DNA of 64,000 nucleotides, taken from NCBI RefSeq assembly GCF_015666175.1, contig NZ_JADPIE010000003.1:62001-126000 (forward strand). The letters run 5' to 3'. Under the pieces are notes generated by a model. The model saw only the letters and a list, made by a program, of their open reading frames with translations. It was not told where the DNA came from and did not search any database. Shown one piece after another: positions 43,098 through 52,252 of this stretch; the first letter of the stretch is position 1; every line of letters starts with the position of its first letter. The translations under genes and the position numbers were made by a program. Source of the DNA: Halonatronomonas betaini. Its GTDB lineage: Bacteria > Bacillota > Halanaerobiia > Halanaerobiales > Halarsenatibacteraceae.

Positions 43098-45446
43098 ATG
43101 CATGAATTGACCAATAGATATAGTACAAAGACAGGACAGGAGATAATCGAAGTTGATTTTACTGAAGATCTAATAATTCCAAGTGGCAGTAATCTCTTAA
43201 TTGGAAACGGATATTTAGGCTATAGAGGAATTGAAGCAAACTGGGAAGCCACAGAATTTAGTGGCTGTATAGTTTCAGATACCTATGATAAGGCAGATGG
43301 AAAGTGGAGAGAGCTGGTCAATGCTCCCAATGGTCTTTATTTTAACATCATTGTTGATGGCCAGCCTCTTGCAAAATTTCCTGATGTAACCTCTGAAAAT
43401 GAATCTCTTAGACGATCCCTTGATTTAAGATCTGGCCTTTATAATTCTATAAGAAAATTTAATTTAAACGATACAAATTTTATCCTTGAAACAAATAGAT
43501 TTGCCAGTCTGGAGCAATTAGAACTAATCCTGGCAAACTATAAAATAATTGCAGATACTGATGTAAGAATTAAGATTCAGGCCGGTATCGATAAGAAATG
43601 CTGGGATTTAAATGGCAAGCATCTCGAAGATTTTAAAGAATTTAATCAGGATAAACTCTTATCAATTTTAGCCACTACTGTTGAGAGTAATATTAATCTT
43701 TCAGTATCCTCTTTATTAAATATTGCTAATAACTCTAAAGAAAAGATAGAACTTATTAATGAGGATAATAAATATCTGCTGGAGTTTGATTTAAGTTTAG
43801 AGGCCAATCAACCAGTAGAATTAGAACAGTATATGGCAGTGACCCACTCCAATCAGCGGAATAATCCATTGCAGGATTCAAAGGAAATAGTAAAAGAAGC
43901 TAAAGAATCCGGCTTTAAGCTTTTATTTGAAAATCAGTTAGAAAACTGGAATAAAATCTGGAATAAATGGGGAGTTAAAATAGGTGGTTCAGTTAAAGAC
44001 CAGGCCTTAATTAACTTCAATCTCTATCATAATCGAATAGCTACTCCTGCCTATTCAGAAAGGCTTCCAATTGGCGCCAGAGGCCTTTCCTGTCAGGCAT
44101 ATCAGGGAGCTGCTTTCTGGGATCAGGAAATCTTTAACCTGCCAGTATACCTTTATACTGAGCCAGAAATAGCAAAAAATATTCTTAAATATCGTTACCA
44201 TACCCTTCCTGGGGCCAGAAAGAAGGCAGAGGATTTAGGTTATAAAGGTGCTTTTTATGCCTGGATTTCCGGTAAAACCGGTGAAGAGCTCTGCCCTGAT
44301 TTCTTTTTTGAAGATGTACTTACAGGTAGAAAGATAAGAAATCACTTTAATGACTGGCAGATCCATGTTTCACCGGATATAGCCTATACAGTCTGGCATT
44401 ATTACCAGGCTACCGGTGATATTGACTTTATTATTGATTATGGTAGTGAGATAATATTTGAAATAGCAAGGTTTTTATATTCCAGAGCCCATTTTAATAA
44501 AAACAAAAAAGAATTTGAATTGATCCGTTTACTTGGCCCGGATGAATATCATGAAAATGTTGATAATAACGTCTTTACACTCTATCAGAGTAAGTATGCT
44601 TTAGATAAAGCCTTAAAGATTTATAAAATTATGGAGCGAGATTATCCTGATAGACTGGCAGTATTAAAAGAGAAAATCGAGTTAAAGGATGAAGAAGTGG
44701 CGAACTGGAAAGAGATGGCTGCATTAATTAAAAAGCCAGAGCCAGATCCAGAAACCGGTCTAATTGAACAGCATGACGGTTATTTTCAGCTAGAGGATAC
44801 AACCCCTGAAGTATTAGAGGAGAGGCTTCAGGATCCTGGTGAATACTGGGGCTGGCCAAATGGAGTAGCCCATCATACCCAGGTAATTAAACAGGCCGAT
44901 CTGATCCAGTTATTCTGGCTCCAGCCTGAACTCTTTAGCGATAGAGTTAAAGAAAAAAACCTTGACTATTATCTTCCTAGAACTGAGCATGGCTCATCAT
45001 TAAGTCCTTCAGCCTATGCGATCGAAGAAGCCAGACAGGGCAGAACAGAAAAAGCCAGGGAGAGATTGATCCATTCAGCTTCAATAGATTTAGAAAACAC
45101 CAATAAAGCTGTCAGTGGGGGTACTTTTATCGGCGGAATTCATACAGCTGCCTGTGGGGCAACCTGGCAGGTATTAACATTTGGTTTTGCCGGTCTCCAC
45201 TTTATTGAAGATGAAAAAAACGGTATTTATCCAGAGATTAAAGCTGCTTTTAAACCTGAAATACCAGCAGCCTGGGATTATTATCAATTTAATCTAAAAT
45301 TGTCGAATCAAGACTTAACTATTAGAGTTGAAACTGATACAATTATAATGACAGCCTCAGAAAATAATAATGAGGAAATTAATTTAAAGGTTAGCGAAGA
45401 ATTTGTAAATATAGCACCTGGTATCACTAGAAAAATTCGCCGCTAG
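43098..45446 (+). CDS. GH65 disaccharide phosphorylase (kojibiose/trehalose/maltose type)
   Basis: The 782-residue protein has an N-terminal beta-sandwich (NLLIGNGYLGYRG near 32), the GH65 (alpha/alpha)6 catalytic domain and a C-terminal beta domain. The likely general acid is E486 in GPDEYHENVDNN; TEHGSSLSPS near 636 binds phosphate. QAYQGAAFWDQEIF (about 334) and GG-F-GGIHTAACGATWQ complete the family set. It cleaves an alpha-glucobiose with phosphate to glucose and beta-glucose-1-phosphate. Trehalose, kojibiose or maltose cannot be separated by eye. No beta-phosphoglucomutase gene lies in the operon. Confidence 0.93.
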   Translation: MHELTNRYSTKTGQEIIEVDFTEDLIIPSGSNLLIGNGYLGYRGIEANWEATEFSGCIVSDTYDKADGKWRELVNAPNGLYFNIIVDGQPLAKFPDVTSENESLRRSLDLRSGLYNSIRKFNLNDTNFILETNRFASLEQLELILANYKIIADTDVRIKIQAGIDKKCWDLNGKHLEDFKEFNQDKLLSILATTVESNINLSVSSLLNIANNSKEKIELINEDNKYLLEFDLSLEANQPVELEQYMAVTHSNQRNNPLQDSKEIVKEAKESGFKLLFENQLENWNKIWNKWGVKIGGSVKDQALINFNLYHNRIATPAYSERLPIGARGLSCQAYQGAAFWDQEIFNLPVYLYTEPEIAKNILKYRYHTLPGARKKAEDLGYKGAFYAWISGKTGEELCPDFFFEDVLTGRKIRNHFNDWQIHVSPDIAYTVWHYYQATGDIDFIIDYGSEIIFEIARFLYSRAHFNKNKKEFELIRLLGPDEYHENVDNNVFTLYQSKYALDKALKIYKIMERDYPDRLAVLKEKIELKDEEVANWKEMAALIKKPEPDPETGLIEQHDGYFQLEDTTPEVLEERLQDPGEYWGWPNGVAHHTQVIKQADLIQLFWLQPELFSDRVKEKNLDYYLPRTEHGSSLSPSAYAIEEARQGRTEKARERLIHSASIDLENTNKAVSGGTFIGGIHTAACGATWQVLTFGFAGLHFIEDEKNGIYPEIKAAFKPEIPAAWDYYQFNLKLSNQDLTIRVETDTIIMTASENNNEEINLKVSEEFVNIAPGITRKIRR

Positions 45447-45462
45447 TCTGGAGGAGGCGATT

Positions 45463-46476
45463 ATGTTGGCTGTTACTATAAAAGATGTTGCAAATCTTGC
45501 AGGTGTTTCACCTGCTACAGTTTCCCGGGTAATCAATAATAGCTCTTTAGTTAAAGAAGAGACTGCTGAAAAAGTTAATGAAGCTATAGATAAATTAAAT
45601 TATCAGATCAATGAATCTGCCAGGGTTTTAAGAACAAACTGCAGCAGTTTAATAGGTGTGATTGGAGCAGGGATGGATAACCCATTTTTAATGAAATTAT
45701 TGAAAGGGGTTGAGGCTTCAGCAAAAGCTCATGGTTTTAACCTTATCTTCGGAGATTCAGAAGGAGAGTTAGAACAGGAACTTAAGTATTTAAATATCCT
45801 GAATCAGAGAAGAGTCGATGGGTTAATTATTATAACTGCAAGTATATATAATAATCTGCTTGATGAGATAAAATCCAAAGGTATTCCAGCCGTCTTTGCC
45901 TCTGGTTATGTTAATGATAATGAAATCCCCTGTATTAGTGTCAATAATACAAGAGCAGCTGAAGATGTTATCGATTACTTATACGATTTAGGTCACCGTA
46001 AATTTGGAATAATTAGAGGTACTTATTCAGATTTAGTGACAAGTGGTGAGAGAATCAAAGGAGTTAAATCCTCCTTTCAAAAACATCAGATAGATTTTAA
46101 TTCAGTCCCAATTTATGAAGGAGATTTCTCCTTTGAAAGCGGTTCTGTAGCCGCTAAAAAAATATTATCAGATAACCCAGAAACAACGGCAATTTTCTGT
46201 TTTGATGATAAAATGGCAATAGGTGCTATCAGAGGTGCTGAAGAGCTTGGCTATAATATTCCTGAAGATTTATCTATTGTAGGGTTTGATGATATAGAAT
46301 TATCAAGTTATGTTAAACCAGCTTTAACAACTATTCATCAGTCCGGTTATGATATGGGGTATCAGGCCATGGAATTCTTAAATAAAATTATTGATGGAGA
46401 AGATCCTGGCAAATTAAAGGAATTCCTCCCCCATGAATTAAAGATTAGAGAAAGTAGCGGAACTCCACCGACATAA
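45463..46476 (+). CDS. LacI family transcriptional regulator
   Basis: The 337-residue protein starts with the LacI helix-turn-helix (TIKDVANLAGVSPATVSRVINN, about 5-26) and hinge helix, followed by the periplasmic-binding-protein-like sensor domain with FGDSEGELEQELKYLN, RRVDGLIIITAS and SIVGFDDIELSSYVKPALTTIHQ. It is the last gene of the sugar operon, 16 bp after the phosphorylase, and probably represses the operon from an operator near 39616. GGAGGAGG precedes the ATG. The 3' end of the gene forms one arm of the terminator. Confidence 0.93.
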   Translation: MLAVTIKDVANLAGVSPATVSRVINNSSLVKEETAEKVNEAIDKLNYQINESARVLRTNCSSLIGVIGAGMDNPFLMKLLKGVEASAKAHGFNLIFGDSEGELEQELKYLNILNQRRVDGLIIITASIYNNLLDEIKSKGIPAVFASGYVNDNEIPCISVNNTRAAEDVIDYLYDLGHRKFGIIRGTYSDLVTSGERIKGVKSSFQKHQIDFNSVPIYEGDFSFESGSVAAKKILSDNPETTAIFCFDDKMAIGAIRGAEELGYNIPEDLSIVGFDDIELSSYVKPALTTIHQSGYDMGYQAMEFLNKIIDGEDPGKLKEFLPHELKIRESSGTPPT

Positions 46477-46492
46477 AAGTCGGTGGTTTTTT
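46465..46492 (+). terminator. Terminator overlapping the end of the LacI gene
   Basis: CCACCGAC (46465-46472) and GTCGGTGG (46479-46486) pair perfectly, followed by six T. The stop TAA sits in the loop, so the last coding codons form the left arm. Confidence 0.88.
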
Positions 46493-46553
46493 ATATTAGA
46501 CTTTTAAGATATGATAATATAGGTTATAATAGGTTGCAGGAGGAGATATACTT

Positions 46554-47765
46554 ATGTATAATTTCGATAAAAAGGTTGAAAGAAAAGGAACTTCATCAGT
46601 GAAATGGGATAAAGTTGATGAAATTTTTAATAGAGAAGATATAATTCCTCTCTGGGTTGCAGATTCTGACTGGGAAACTGCCCCGGAGATAATTGAATCT
46701 ATAAAAGATAGAGTAGAGCATGGTGTTTTTGGATATACTTATCCAGCAGAAGAATATAAAAATGTGATTGTCGACTGGTATAAAAAAAGATATAACTGGG
46801 ATATAGAATCTGACTGGATTACATTACTTTCAGGAGTTGTACCTGGAATTAATATTGCCTTAAGGGCTTTTACAAGACCAGGTGATTCTGTAATCGTTCA
46901 GCCTCCAGTATATTATCCATTTTTCTCAGCTGTTAAAAACAGCGGCAATATTTTATTGGAAAATCAGCTTGTCTTAAGAGAAGAAAATGGCAGCAGGAGA
47001 TATAGGATAGACTGGATTGACCTGGAGAAAAAGATTAACGAAAATCCAGGCACATCTGCCTTAATCTTCTGTTATCCCCATAATCCAGTTGGCAGAGTCT
47101 GGAAGCCAGATGAACTTAATAAACTACTTTCTATAGCAGATAAATATAACCTATTAATAATTTCAGACGAAATTCATGCTGATTTTGTTTATAATGGAGG
47201 GCATCAGCCACTGGCAGCAATCAGGCCTGATATGCGAGAGCAAATAATTACTATCTCAGCCCCGAGTAAATCCTTTAATATTGCAGGCCTGGCTACAGCC
47301 TATGCGATTATACCTGATACCAACTATAAAAAGAGATTTGAAAAAGCTGCAGAGGGTATTCAACCAGCTTTAAATCCACTGGGATTAACAGCTTTAAAAT
47401 CAGCCTATGAAGATGGCGAAGACTGGCTTGAAAGTCAAAATAAATATATAAAAGATAACTATAAACTTGTAAGTGATAGTATTGCAAAGATTCCAGGTAT
47501 TGAACTAATAAAATCAGAGGGTACATATTTAGTCTGGTTAGATTTTAGAAAGACTGGCCTGACTGATCAGGAATTAGAAGACTTATTATTTCATGAAGCT
47601 AAATTAGGACTTGAGCCTGGTCACTGGTTTGGCAAAGGTGGCAGAGGATTTTTCAGAATGAATTTAGCAACCCAGAGATATAATATTGAAGAAGCCCTGA
47701 TAAGGCTAAAAGACCTTATGTCTAATAGATTTGCAAATCTGGAGGTAGATATAGATGGCCAATAA
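46554..47765 (+). CDS. PatB/MalY-family PLP-dependent lyase (C-S beta-lyase type)
   Basis: The 403-residue fold-type I PLP enzyme has VKWDKV (about 17), IIPLWVADSDWETAPEI (about 32-48), HGVFGYTYP, PPVYYPFF with the cofactor-proximal tyrosine, CYPHNPVGRVWKPDEL, SDEIHADFVY and the PLP lysine in SAPSKSFNIAGL (K near 241). The signature ADSDWETAPEI matches the PatB/MalY group of cystathionine beta-lyase-like enzymes rather than true aminotransferases. GGAGGAG precedes the ATG. Its end overlaps the next gene by 11 bp. Confidence 0.93.
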   Translation: MYNFDKKVERKGTSSVKWDKVDEIFNREDIIPLWVADSDWETAPEIIESIKDRVEHGVFGYTYPAEEYKNVIVDWYKKRYNWDIESDWITLLSGVVPGINIALRAFTRPGDSVIVQPPVYYPFFSAVKNSGNILLENQLVLREENGSRRYRIDWIDLEKKINENPGTSALIFCYPHNPVGRVWKPDELNKLLSIADKYNLLIISDEIHADFVYNGGHQPLAAIRPDMREQIITISAPSKSFNIAGLATAYAIIPDTNYKKRFEKAAEGIQPALNPLGLTALKSAYEDGEDWLESQNKYIKDNYKLVSDSIAKIPGIELIKSEGTYLVWLDFRKTGLTDQELEDLLFHEAKLGLEPGHWFGKGGRGFFRMNLATQRYNIEEALIRLKDLMSNRFANLEVDIDGQ

Positions 47766-48990
47766 GAATATAATTGTTATTGGTGGTGGGCCTGCTGGTA
47801 TGATGGCAGCTTTAACAGCTAAAACTTCAGACACCAGAGTTAGAATTTTAGAAAAAAATAATAACTTTGGCAAAAAACTTCTTTTAACCGGTGATGGTCG
47901 CTGTAATCTAACTTCTACCTATGAACCTGGAGAAATTATCGATAGTCAGGTCTTTATGGCAAATAATTTCTTATATAGTGCCTTATATAGCTTTTCCCCT
48001 GCTGATACCTGGCGATTTTTTAATGAGCTTGGTGTTGAACTAAAAGAAGAAAGAGGCAGGAGGGTTTACCCGGTATCAGATAGATCCTCACAGGTAAGAG
48101 ATGCTTTAGTTGAGGAGATGAAACGTTCTGGAATTGAAATCAATACAGGCTATAATGTTAAATCTCTCTGGCTGGATAAAGGTGATTTAAAGGGAGTAAT
48201 TTTAGATAATGATAAAAAGATTAATGGCGATAAAGTTATAGTGGCAACAGGAGGAATAACCTATCCTGAGACTGGTTCTGATGGTACCGGTTATAAGCTG
48301 GCAGCTATGGCCGGTCATGAGATAGTCGGGCCGAGTTTAGCCCTGGTACCAATAAAAGTTAGAAATAACTGGACTGAAAAGGTGGCTGGCCTTAAATTAA
48401 AGAATATCGAATTAAAATTATTTTCCCGTGATTCAGGAAAACCATTATATCATCAGCGAGGAGAATTAATCATTGAAAAGAAGAGGCTGACAGGGGCTCT
48501 GGCTTTAGAAGCCAGTTGTTTTATGGAAGAGCCATATAATAATTATAGAGTAAAATTAGATTTAAAACCTGCCCTTACAATGGCTGAGCTTGAAGCCAGA
48601 CTTGAAAGAGAATTTAAAGAGATGGGCAATAAGTTCTTTAAAAATAGTTTAGATAACCTGCTTCCAGCCTGGTTAAGACCGGTTATTGTCAAGCTCTCTT
48701 CAATTGGCTCAACAAAAAATGCCAATCAGATAAATGCTGAAGAGAGAAAACATCTGGCAGGTTTATTAAAGGAGCTTACTTTATCAGTAACTGGAATTGG
48801 TAGTCAGGATGAGGCTATTATTACTGCAGGTGGGGTCTCAGTAGATTTAATTGATCCAGCTAATTTAGAATCAAAATTAATTTCAGGACTTCATTTTGCA
48901 GGAGAAGTATTAGAACCAACTGCCTTTACAGGAGGCCATAATCTTCAAATTGCATTTTCAACAGGTTATCTGGCCGGGCTTGAAAAATAA
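47755..48990 (+). CDS. BaiN/HI0933-like flavoprotein
   Basis: The 411-residue protein starts with IIVIGGGPAGMMAALTA (FAD dinucleotide fold, about 4-20) and has NFGKKLLLTGDGRCNLTS (about 37-54), a VATGG-TYPETGS-GTGYKLA segment, and GGVSVDLID with FAGEVLEPTAFTGGHNLQIAFSTG near the C terminus. These are the hallmarks of the HI0933/RdsA flavoprotein family. It overlaps the PLP lyase gene by 11 bp, so the two are coupled. Its physiological reaction is not established. Confidence 0.92.
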   Translation: MANKNIIVIGGGPAGMMAALTAKTSDTRVRILEKNNNFGKKLLLTGDGRCNLTSTYEPGEIIDSQVFMANNFLYSALYSFSPADTWRFFNELGVELKEERGRRVYPVSDRSSQVRDALVEEMKRSGIEINTGYNVKSLWLDKGDLKGVILDNDKKINGDKVIVATGGITYPETGSDGTGYKLAAMAGHEIVGPSLALVPIKVRNNWTEKVAGLKLKNIELKLFSRDSGKPLYHQRGELIIEKKRLTGALALEASCFMEEPYNNYRVKLDLKPALTMAELEARLEREFKEMGNKFFKNSLDNLLPAWLRPVIVKLSSIGSTKNANQINAEERKHLAGLLKELTLSVTGIGSQDEAIITAGGVSVDLIDPANLESKLISGLHFAGEVLEPTAFTGGHNLQIAFSTGYLAGLEK

Positions 48991-48996
48991 ATTACT

Positions 48997-49031
48997 TAAA
49001 AAAAGAAAAAATCGCAGGCTTCTGCCTGCGA
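48997..49031 (-). terminator. Terminator of the YlbF-family gene
   Basis: TCGCAGGC and GCCTGCGA (49012-49031) pair around TTCT. On the minus strand a long T-rich run follows (TTTTTTCTTTTTTT). Confidence 0.85.
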
Positions 49032-49059
49032 CTTAAACTAAAATTATATTCAAAAAAAA

Positions 49060-49413
49060 TTACTCAGTAATAATTGAGCCAGCTTCACTGTTTTCAATAG
49101 CTTCACTAATAGTCTGATTTACTGTTTCCATTACTTTAGAGAAATTTTGCTGAGCTTCAATAAAGTCACTGATTTTAGGATTGGACTGCATCTTAGCCTG
49201 AAGATTCTGGATTTCTTTCTGCTGATCTTGGCCAAGAGACTGGCCATTCATTTGAGCCATCTGGACTCTCTGCTGGGCAGACTGAAATTCTTCCATAAGT
49301 TCCTTAGCTTCATCATCTTCAGTGATATTTTTTTCAGCTCTCTTCATTTCTTTAAATTCACTGGATTCAACAATTTCGTCAGCTAATGCTTCTGCTTTTT
49401 CGATTAATGCCAT
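49060..49413 (-). CDS. YlbF/YmcA family protein
   Basis: The 117-residue protein is almost entirely helical: an N-terminal ALADEIVESSEFKEMKRAEKNI helix, then EAKELMEEFQSAQQRVQMAQ, an NLQAKMQSNPKISDFIEAQ helix, and an acidic C-terminal tail. This is the Com_YlbF (DUF964) pattern. In Bacillus, YlbF and YmcA with YaaT act with RNase Y on mRNA processing. Whether this copy does the same is inference. It has its own terminator and is convergent with the flavoprotein gene. Confidence 0.85.
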   Translation of the reverse strand: MALIEKAEALADEIVESSEFKEMKRAEKNITEDDEAKELMEEFQSAQQRVQMAQMNGQSLGQDQQKEIQNLQAKMQSNPKISDFIEAQQNFSKVMETVNQTISEAIENSEAGSIITE

Positions 49414-49476
49414 TAATACTCACCTCACTTGCTTAATACTGAAACAATAATAACATTAATAATATTTAGTGTCAAA

Positions 49477-49505
49477 TTGATAAATTTATAGATAGATTGT
49501 ATAAT
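49477..49505 (+). promoter_or_regulatory. Promoter of the ligase-to-dapA gene run
   Basis: TTGATA (49477-49482), an exact 17-bp spacer and TATAAT (49500-49505) lie 48 bp before the ATG. All genes to 58895 are closely spaced behind it. Confidence 0.7.
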
Positions 49506-49553
49506 GAAATAGTATCAACAAAGACTTTACTCATTTAAATGGATGGTGAAATC

Positions 49554-50885
49554 ATGGCAAATCATAGAGAGGCTTATGTAGAACAACTGTTTGCTCACTT
49601 TAAACAGAATGAGACCGACCAACAGGATTATAGATTAGGAATTGAATTCGAACATTTTTTAGTCCATAATGATAATTTAAGAGCAGTTCATTATTATGGT
49701 GATAAAGGGATTGCAAGTTTATTAAGCAGGCTGGCTGGTTCAACCTGGCAGGTCTGTAATTTAGGCGATGATAAAAAGCATATTATCTGTTTAAATAAGA
49801 ATAATGATGAAATAAATTTAGAACCAGGTGGCCAGATAGAATTTAGCTTCAGCCCTAAAAATTCTATCAGGGAAATTGAAAAAACCTATAATACTATGAT
49901 TAATGATCTGGAACCTATTCTTAAAGATAATAATTATAATTTAATTACCCTGGGCTACCAACCTGTTACGAAAATTAACGAATTAAAGATTCTTCCTAAA
50001 AAGAGATATAAAATGATGTTTGACCACTTCAAAAAAAGAGGGGACCTGGCTCATAATATGATGCTAGGAACAGCATCAACCCAGATTAGTCTGGATTATA
50101 GCAGCGAAGAAGATTTTTCTAAAAAGTTTGCAGTTGCCAGCTGGTTAAGTCCAATAATATATGCTACCCTGGATAATACCCCGATTTTTGAGGGTAAAAG
50201 AACCAGTGAATATGCTGTTAGAGCAAAGATCTGGAATGATTGTGATGCAGATCGTTGCGGAATTTTAGAAAAATCAATCGAAGGAAACTTTACATATAAA
50301 GATTATGCTGAATATATAGTTGATCTACCGGCAATTGTTGATCCAGCAGGAGAAAAACCAGAACCGACTGAACTTACATTTGGAGAGGTATTCAATAAGG
50401 AAGTATTAACAGCTGAAGATATTGAGCTAATGCTCTCTTTTTCCTTTACTGACGTTAGATTAAAGGAATATTTAGAGATCAGGATGGCAGATTCATTTCC
50501 TCTACCACTGGCACTTGGCTATCTGGCATTATTAAAAGGGATCTTTTATGATCAGCGTAATTTGGATTATTTCTTTAAACAGGTTCAAAAGACATCGACT
50601 GCACAAGTAAAGAAAGCTCTTAAAGCAATAACAGAAAAGGGCTGTCAGTTGCCTTATAATGACAGTATTATGATGATGGATTGGCTTGATATCTTAATAG
50701 AAAGGTCATTACAGGGTCTTTCAAAGAGTGATCAGAACTATCTTTTATACTTAAAAAATTATTTAAAGGATTATCTGCCTCCAAGAAAAGCAACTGGTAA
50801 TACCGGTAATTTAAAAAATGATCTTGATTATTCTTTAGTTCTTCCTGGGAGTGATATTAAAGATGGATATAGAAAGTTTAAATAA
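49554..50885 (+). CDS. Glutamate-cysteine ligase, GCS2/plant type
   Basis: The 443-residue protein has GIEFEHF (29-35) with the metal-binding glutamates, a LEPGGQIEFS block (89-98) and MMLGTASTQISLDYS near 165-180. These are the glutamate-cysteine ligase type-2 family signatures also seen in EgtA. It should join the gamma-carboxyl of glutamate to cysteine using ATP. GGATGGTGA precedes the ATG chosen here; an ATG 15 bp upstream lacks a ribosome site. It overlaps the next ligase gene by 23 bp, so the two products probably act in sequence. Close relatives that use other amino acceptors cannot be excluded. Confidence 0.82.
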   Translation: MANHREAYVEQLFAHFKQNETDQQDYRLGIEFEHFLVHNDNLRAVHYYGDKGIASLLSRLAGSTWQVCNLGDDKKHIICLNKNNDEINLEPGGQIEFSFSPKNSIREIEKTYNTMINDLEPILKDNNYNLITLGYQPVTKINELKILPKKRYKMMFDHFKKRGDLAHNMMLGTASTQISLDYSSEEDFSKKFAVASWLSPIIYATLDNTPIFEGKRTSEYAVRAKIWNDCDADRCGILEKSIEGNFTYKDYAEYIVDLPAIVDPAGEKPEPTELTFGEVFNKEVLTAEDIELMLSFSFTDVRLKEYLEIRMADSFPLPLALGYLALLKGIFYDQRNLDYFFKQVQKTSTAQVKKALKAITEKGCQLPYNDSIMMMDWLDILIERSLQGLSKSDQNYLLYLKNYLKDYLPPRKATGNTGNLKNDLDYSLVLPGSDIKDGYRKFK

Positions 50886-52224
50886 TGCATATCTTGACTT
50901 ATTTATAAATAATAAAGAAGAATTTCTAGATGACTTTAAAAATAAATTATGGCCAGAATTAGAAGCCAGTTCAGTTCGTTATAAAGGAAGGCCAGTCCCA
51001 TTTTTATATCATCCATTTATGCTCGACAGAACCGAGTGGAATAGGTTGAAAGAGCTGGTTTACCATTTCAATGAAATTTTATATAAGGTGATTGCCAGGT
51101 ATATTAATAATAGTGAATTCCGTTCATATTTTCCTTTTTCCGAGGAGATGGAGGAATATATCTTACTTGAACCAGGTTATAGCAATCCCTATCCTGTGGC
51201 CAGATTTGATTTATTTTACTATCAGGACTCTATTAAATTTTGTGAGCTTAATACAGATGGAACTTCAGCAATGAATGAAGTCAGAGGTATTCAGGAGATA
51301 GTTGCTAATAGTGCTGCAGTTACTCAATTTAAAGAGGATAATAACCTTGAGTTAAAAGGGTTTGAGCTCTTTGATAGCCTGATAGATATTATGCTTGAAA
51401 AGTATAATGAGTTTTTAAGCAATAAAGCTCATCCAGAAGTAGATTTTAATAAAGATAAACCAGTCATTGGTATCGTTGATTTTAGCAAGGATGGTACAAT
51501 CAGTGAATTTAAAGAATTCCAGCGCTGGTTTGATAAAAGAGGTATTTTATCTTATATTATAGACCCGAGAGATGTTGAAAATAAAGACGATGGGCTATAT
51601 TATAATAACAAAAGGGTAGATTTTGTCTATAGACGGGCAACAACCAGTAGATTATTTGATCATTTTGATGAAATACAGGACTTTCTGTCAGCCTATAAAG
51701 AGGGTAAATTCTGCATGTTCGGAAGTTTTCGGTCTCAGATAATTCATAATAAAGCTATCTTCCAGATATTAAGTACTGGAGAATATGTTGATTTCCTTGA
51801 TGAATCTGATCTCCAATTTATAGCTGACCATATTCCTGAAACCTGCCTTTTAACTGAAGCTACTATTGAAAAAAAGCAGATCAAGTCACAAAAGAATGAT
51901 TATATTTTAAAGCCTGATGATGGATTTGCCTGTAAAGGTATAAAATTAGGCAAAGAATCTGATCAGAATGATTGGGAAGAGTTTGTAGATGACGCTGTCT
52001 GTAAACCATATCTCTGTCAGAGTTACTGTCAGCCACCAACTAGAAAGATGATCTCAATTGACAATGACAAAACAGGTATAGACCTCTATTATTATCAAAT
52101 AGGATTATATGTATTTGATGGCCAGGTTCATGGTATTTATAACCGGGCCGGAAGAGAAAAAATTATCGGTTCCAGCTATGAATGCTTTACAGTTCCGACT
52201 TATATTGTCTCAAAATCAGAGTAA
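50863..52224 (+). CDS. ATP-grasp ligase of the glutathionylspermidine synthase family
   Basis: The 453-residue protein has RFDLFYYQDSIKFCELNTDGTSAMNEVRG (R114 to about 142), whose FCELNTDG motif marks the glutathionylspermidine synthase-like preATP-grasp domain, then YILKPDDGFACKGI near 350 for ATP binding. It overlaps the glutamate-cysteine ligase gene by 23 bp. The start at 50863 follows TGGGAGTGA; a GTG at 50851 is a weaker choice. It could ligate gamma-Glu-Cys to a third group. It has no glycine-specific GshB signature and no N-terminal amidase domain of E. coli GspS. The exact product is unknown. Confidence 0.8.
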   Translation: MDIESLNNAYLDLFINNKEEFLDDFKNKLWPELEASSVRYKGRPVPFLYHPFMLDRTEWNRLKELVYHFNEILYKVIARYINNSEFRSYFPFSEEMEEYILLEPGYSNPYPVARFDLFYYQDSIKFCELNTDGTSAMNEVRGIQEIVANSAAVTQFKEDNNLELKGFELFDSLIDIMLEKYNEFLSNKAHPEVDFNKDKPVIGIVDFSKDGTISEFKEFQRWFDKRGILSYIIDPRDVENKDDGLYYNNKRVDFVYRRATTSRLFDHFDEIQDFLSAYKEGKFCMFGSFRSQIIHNKAIFQILSTGEYVDFLDESDLQFIADHIPETCLLTEATIEKKQIKSQKNDYILKPDDGFACKGIKLGKESDQNDWEEFVDDAVCKPYLCQSYCQPPTRKMISIDNDKTGIDLYYYQIGLYVFDGQVHGIYNRAGREKIIGSSYECFTVPTYIVSKSE

Positions 52225-52252
52225 GATAATAATCTAAGGAGGTTAACAGATA

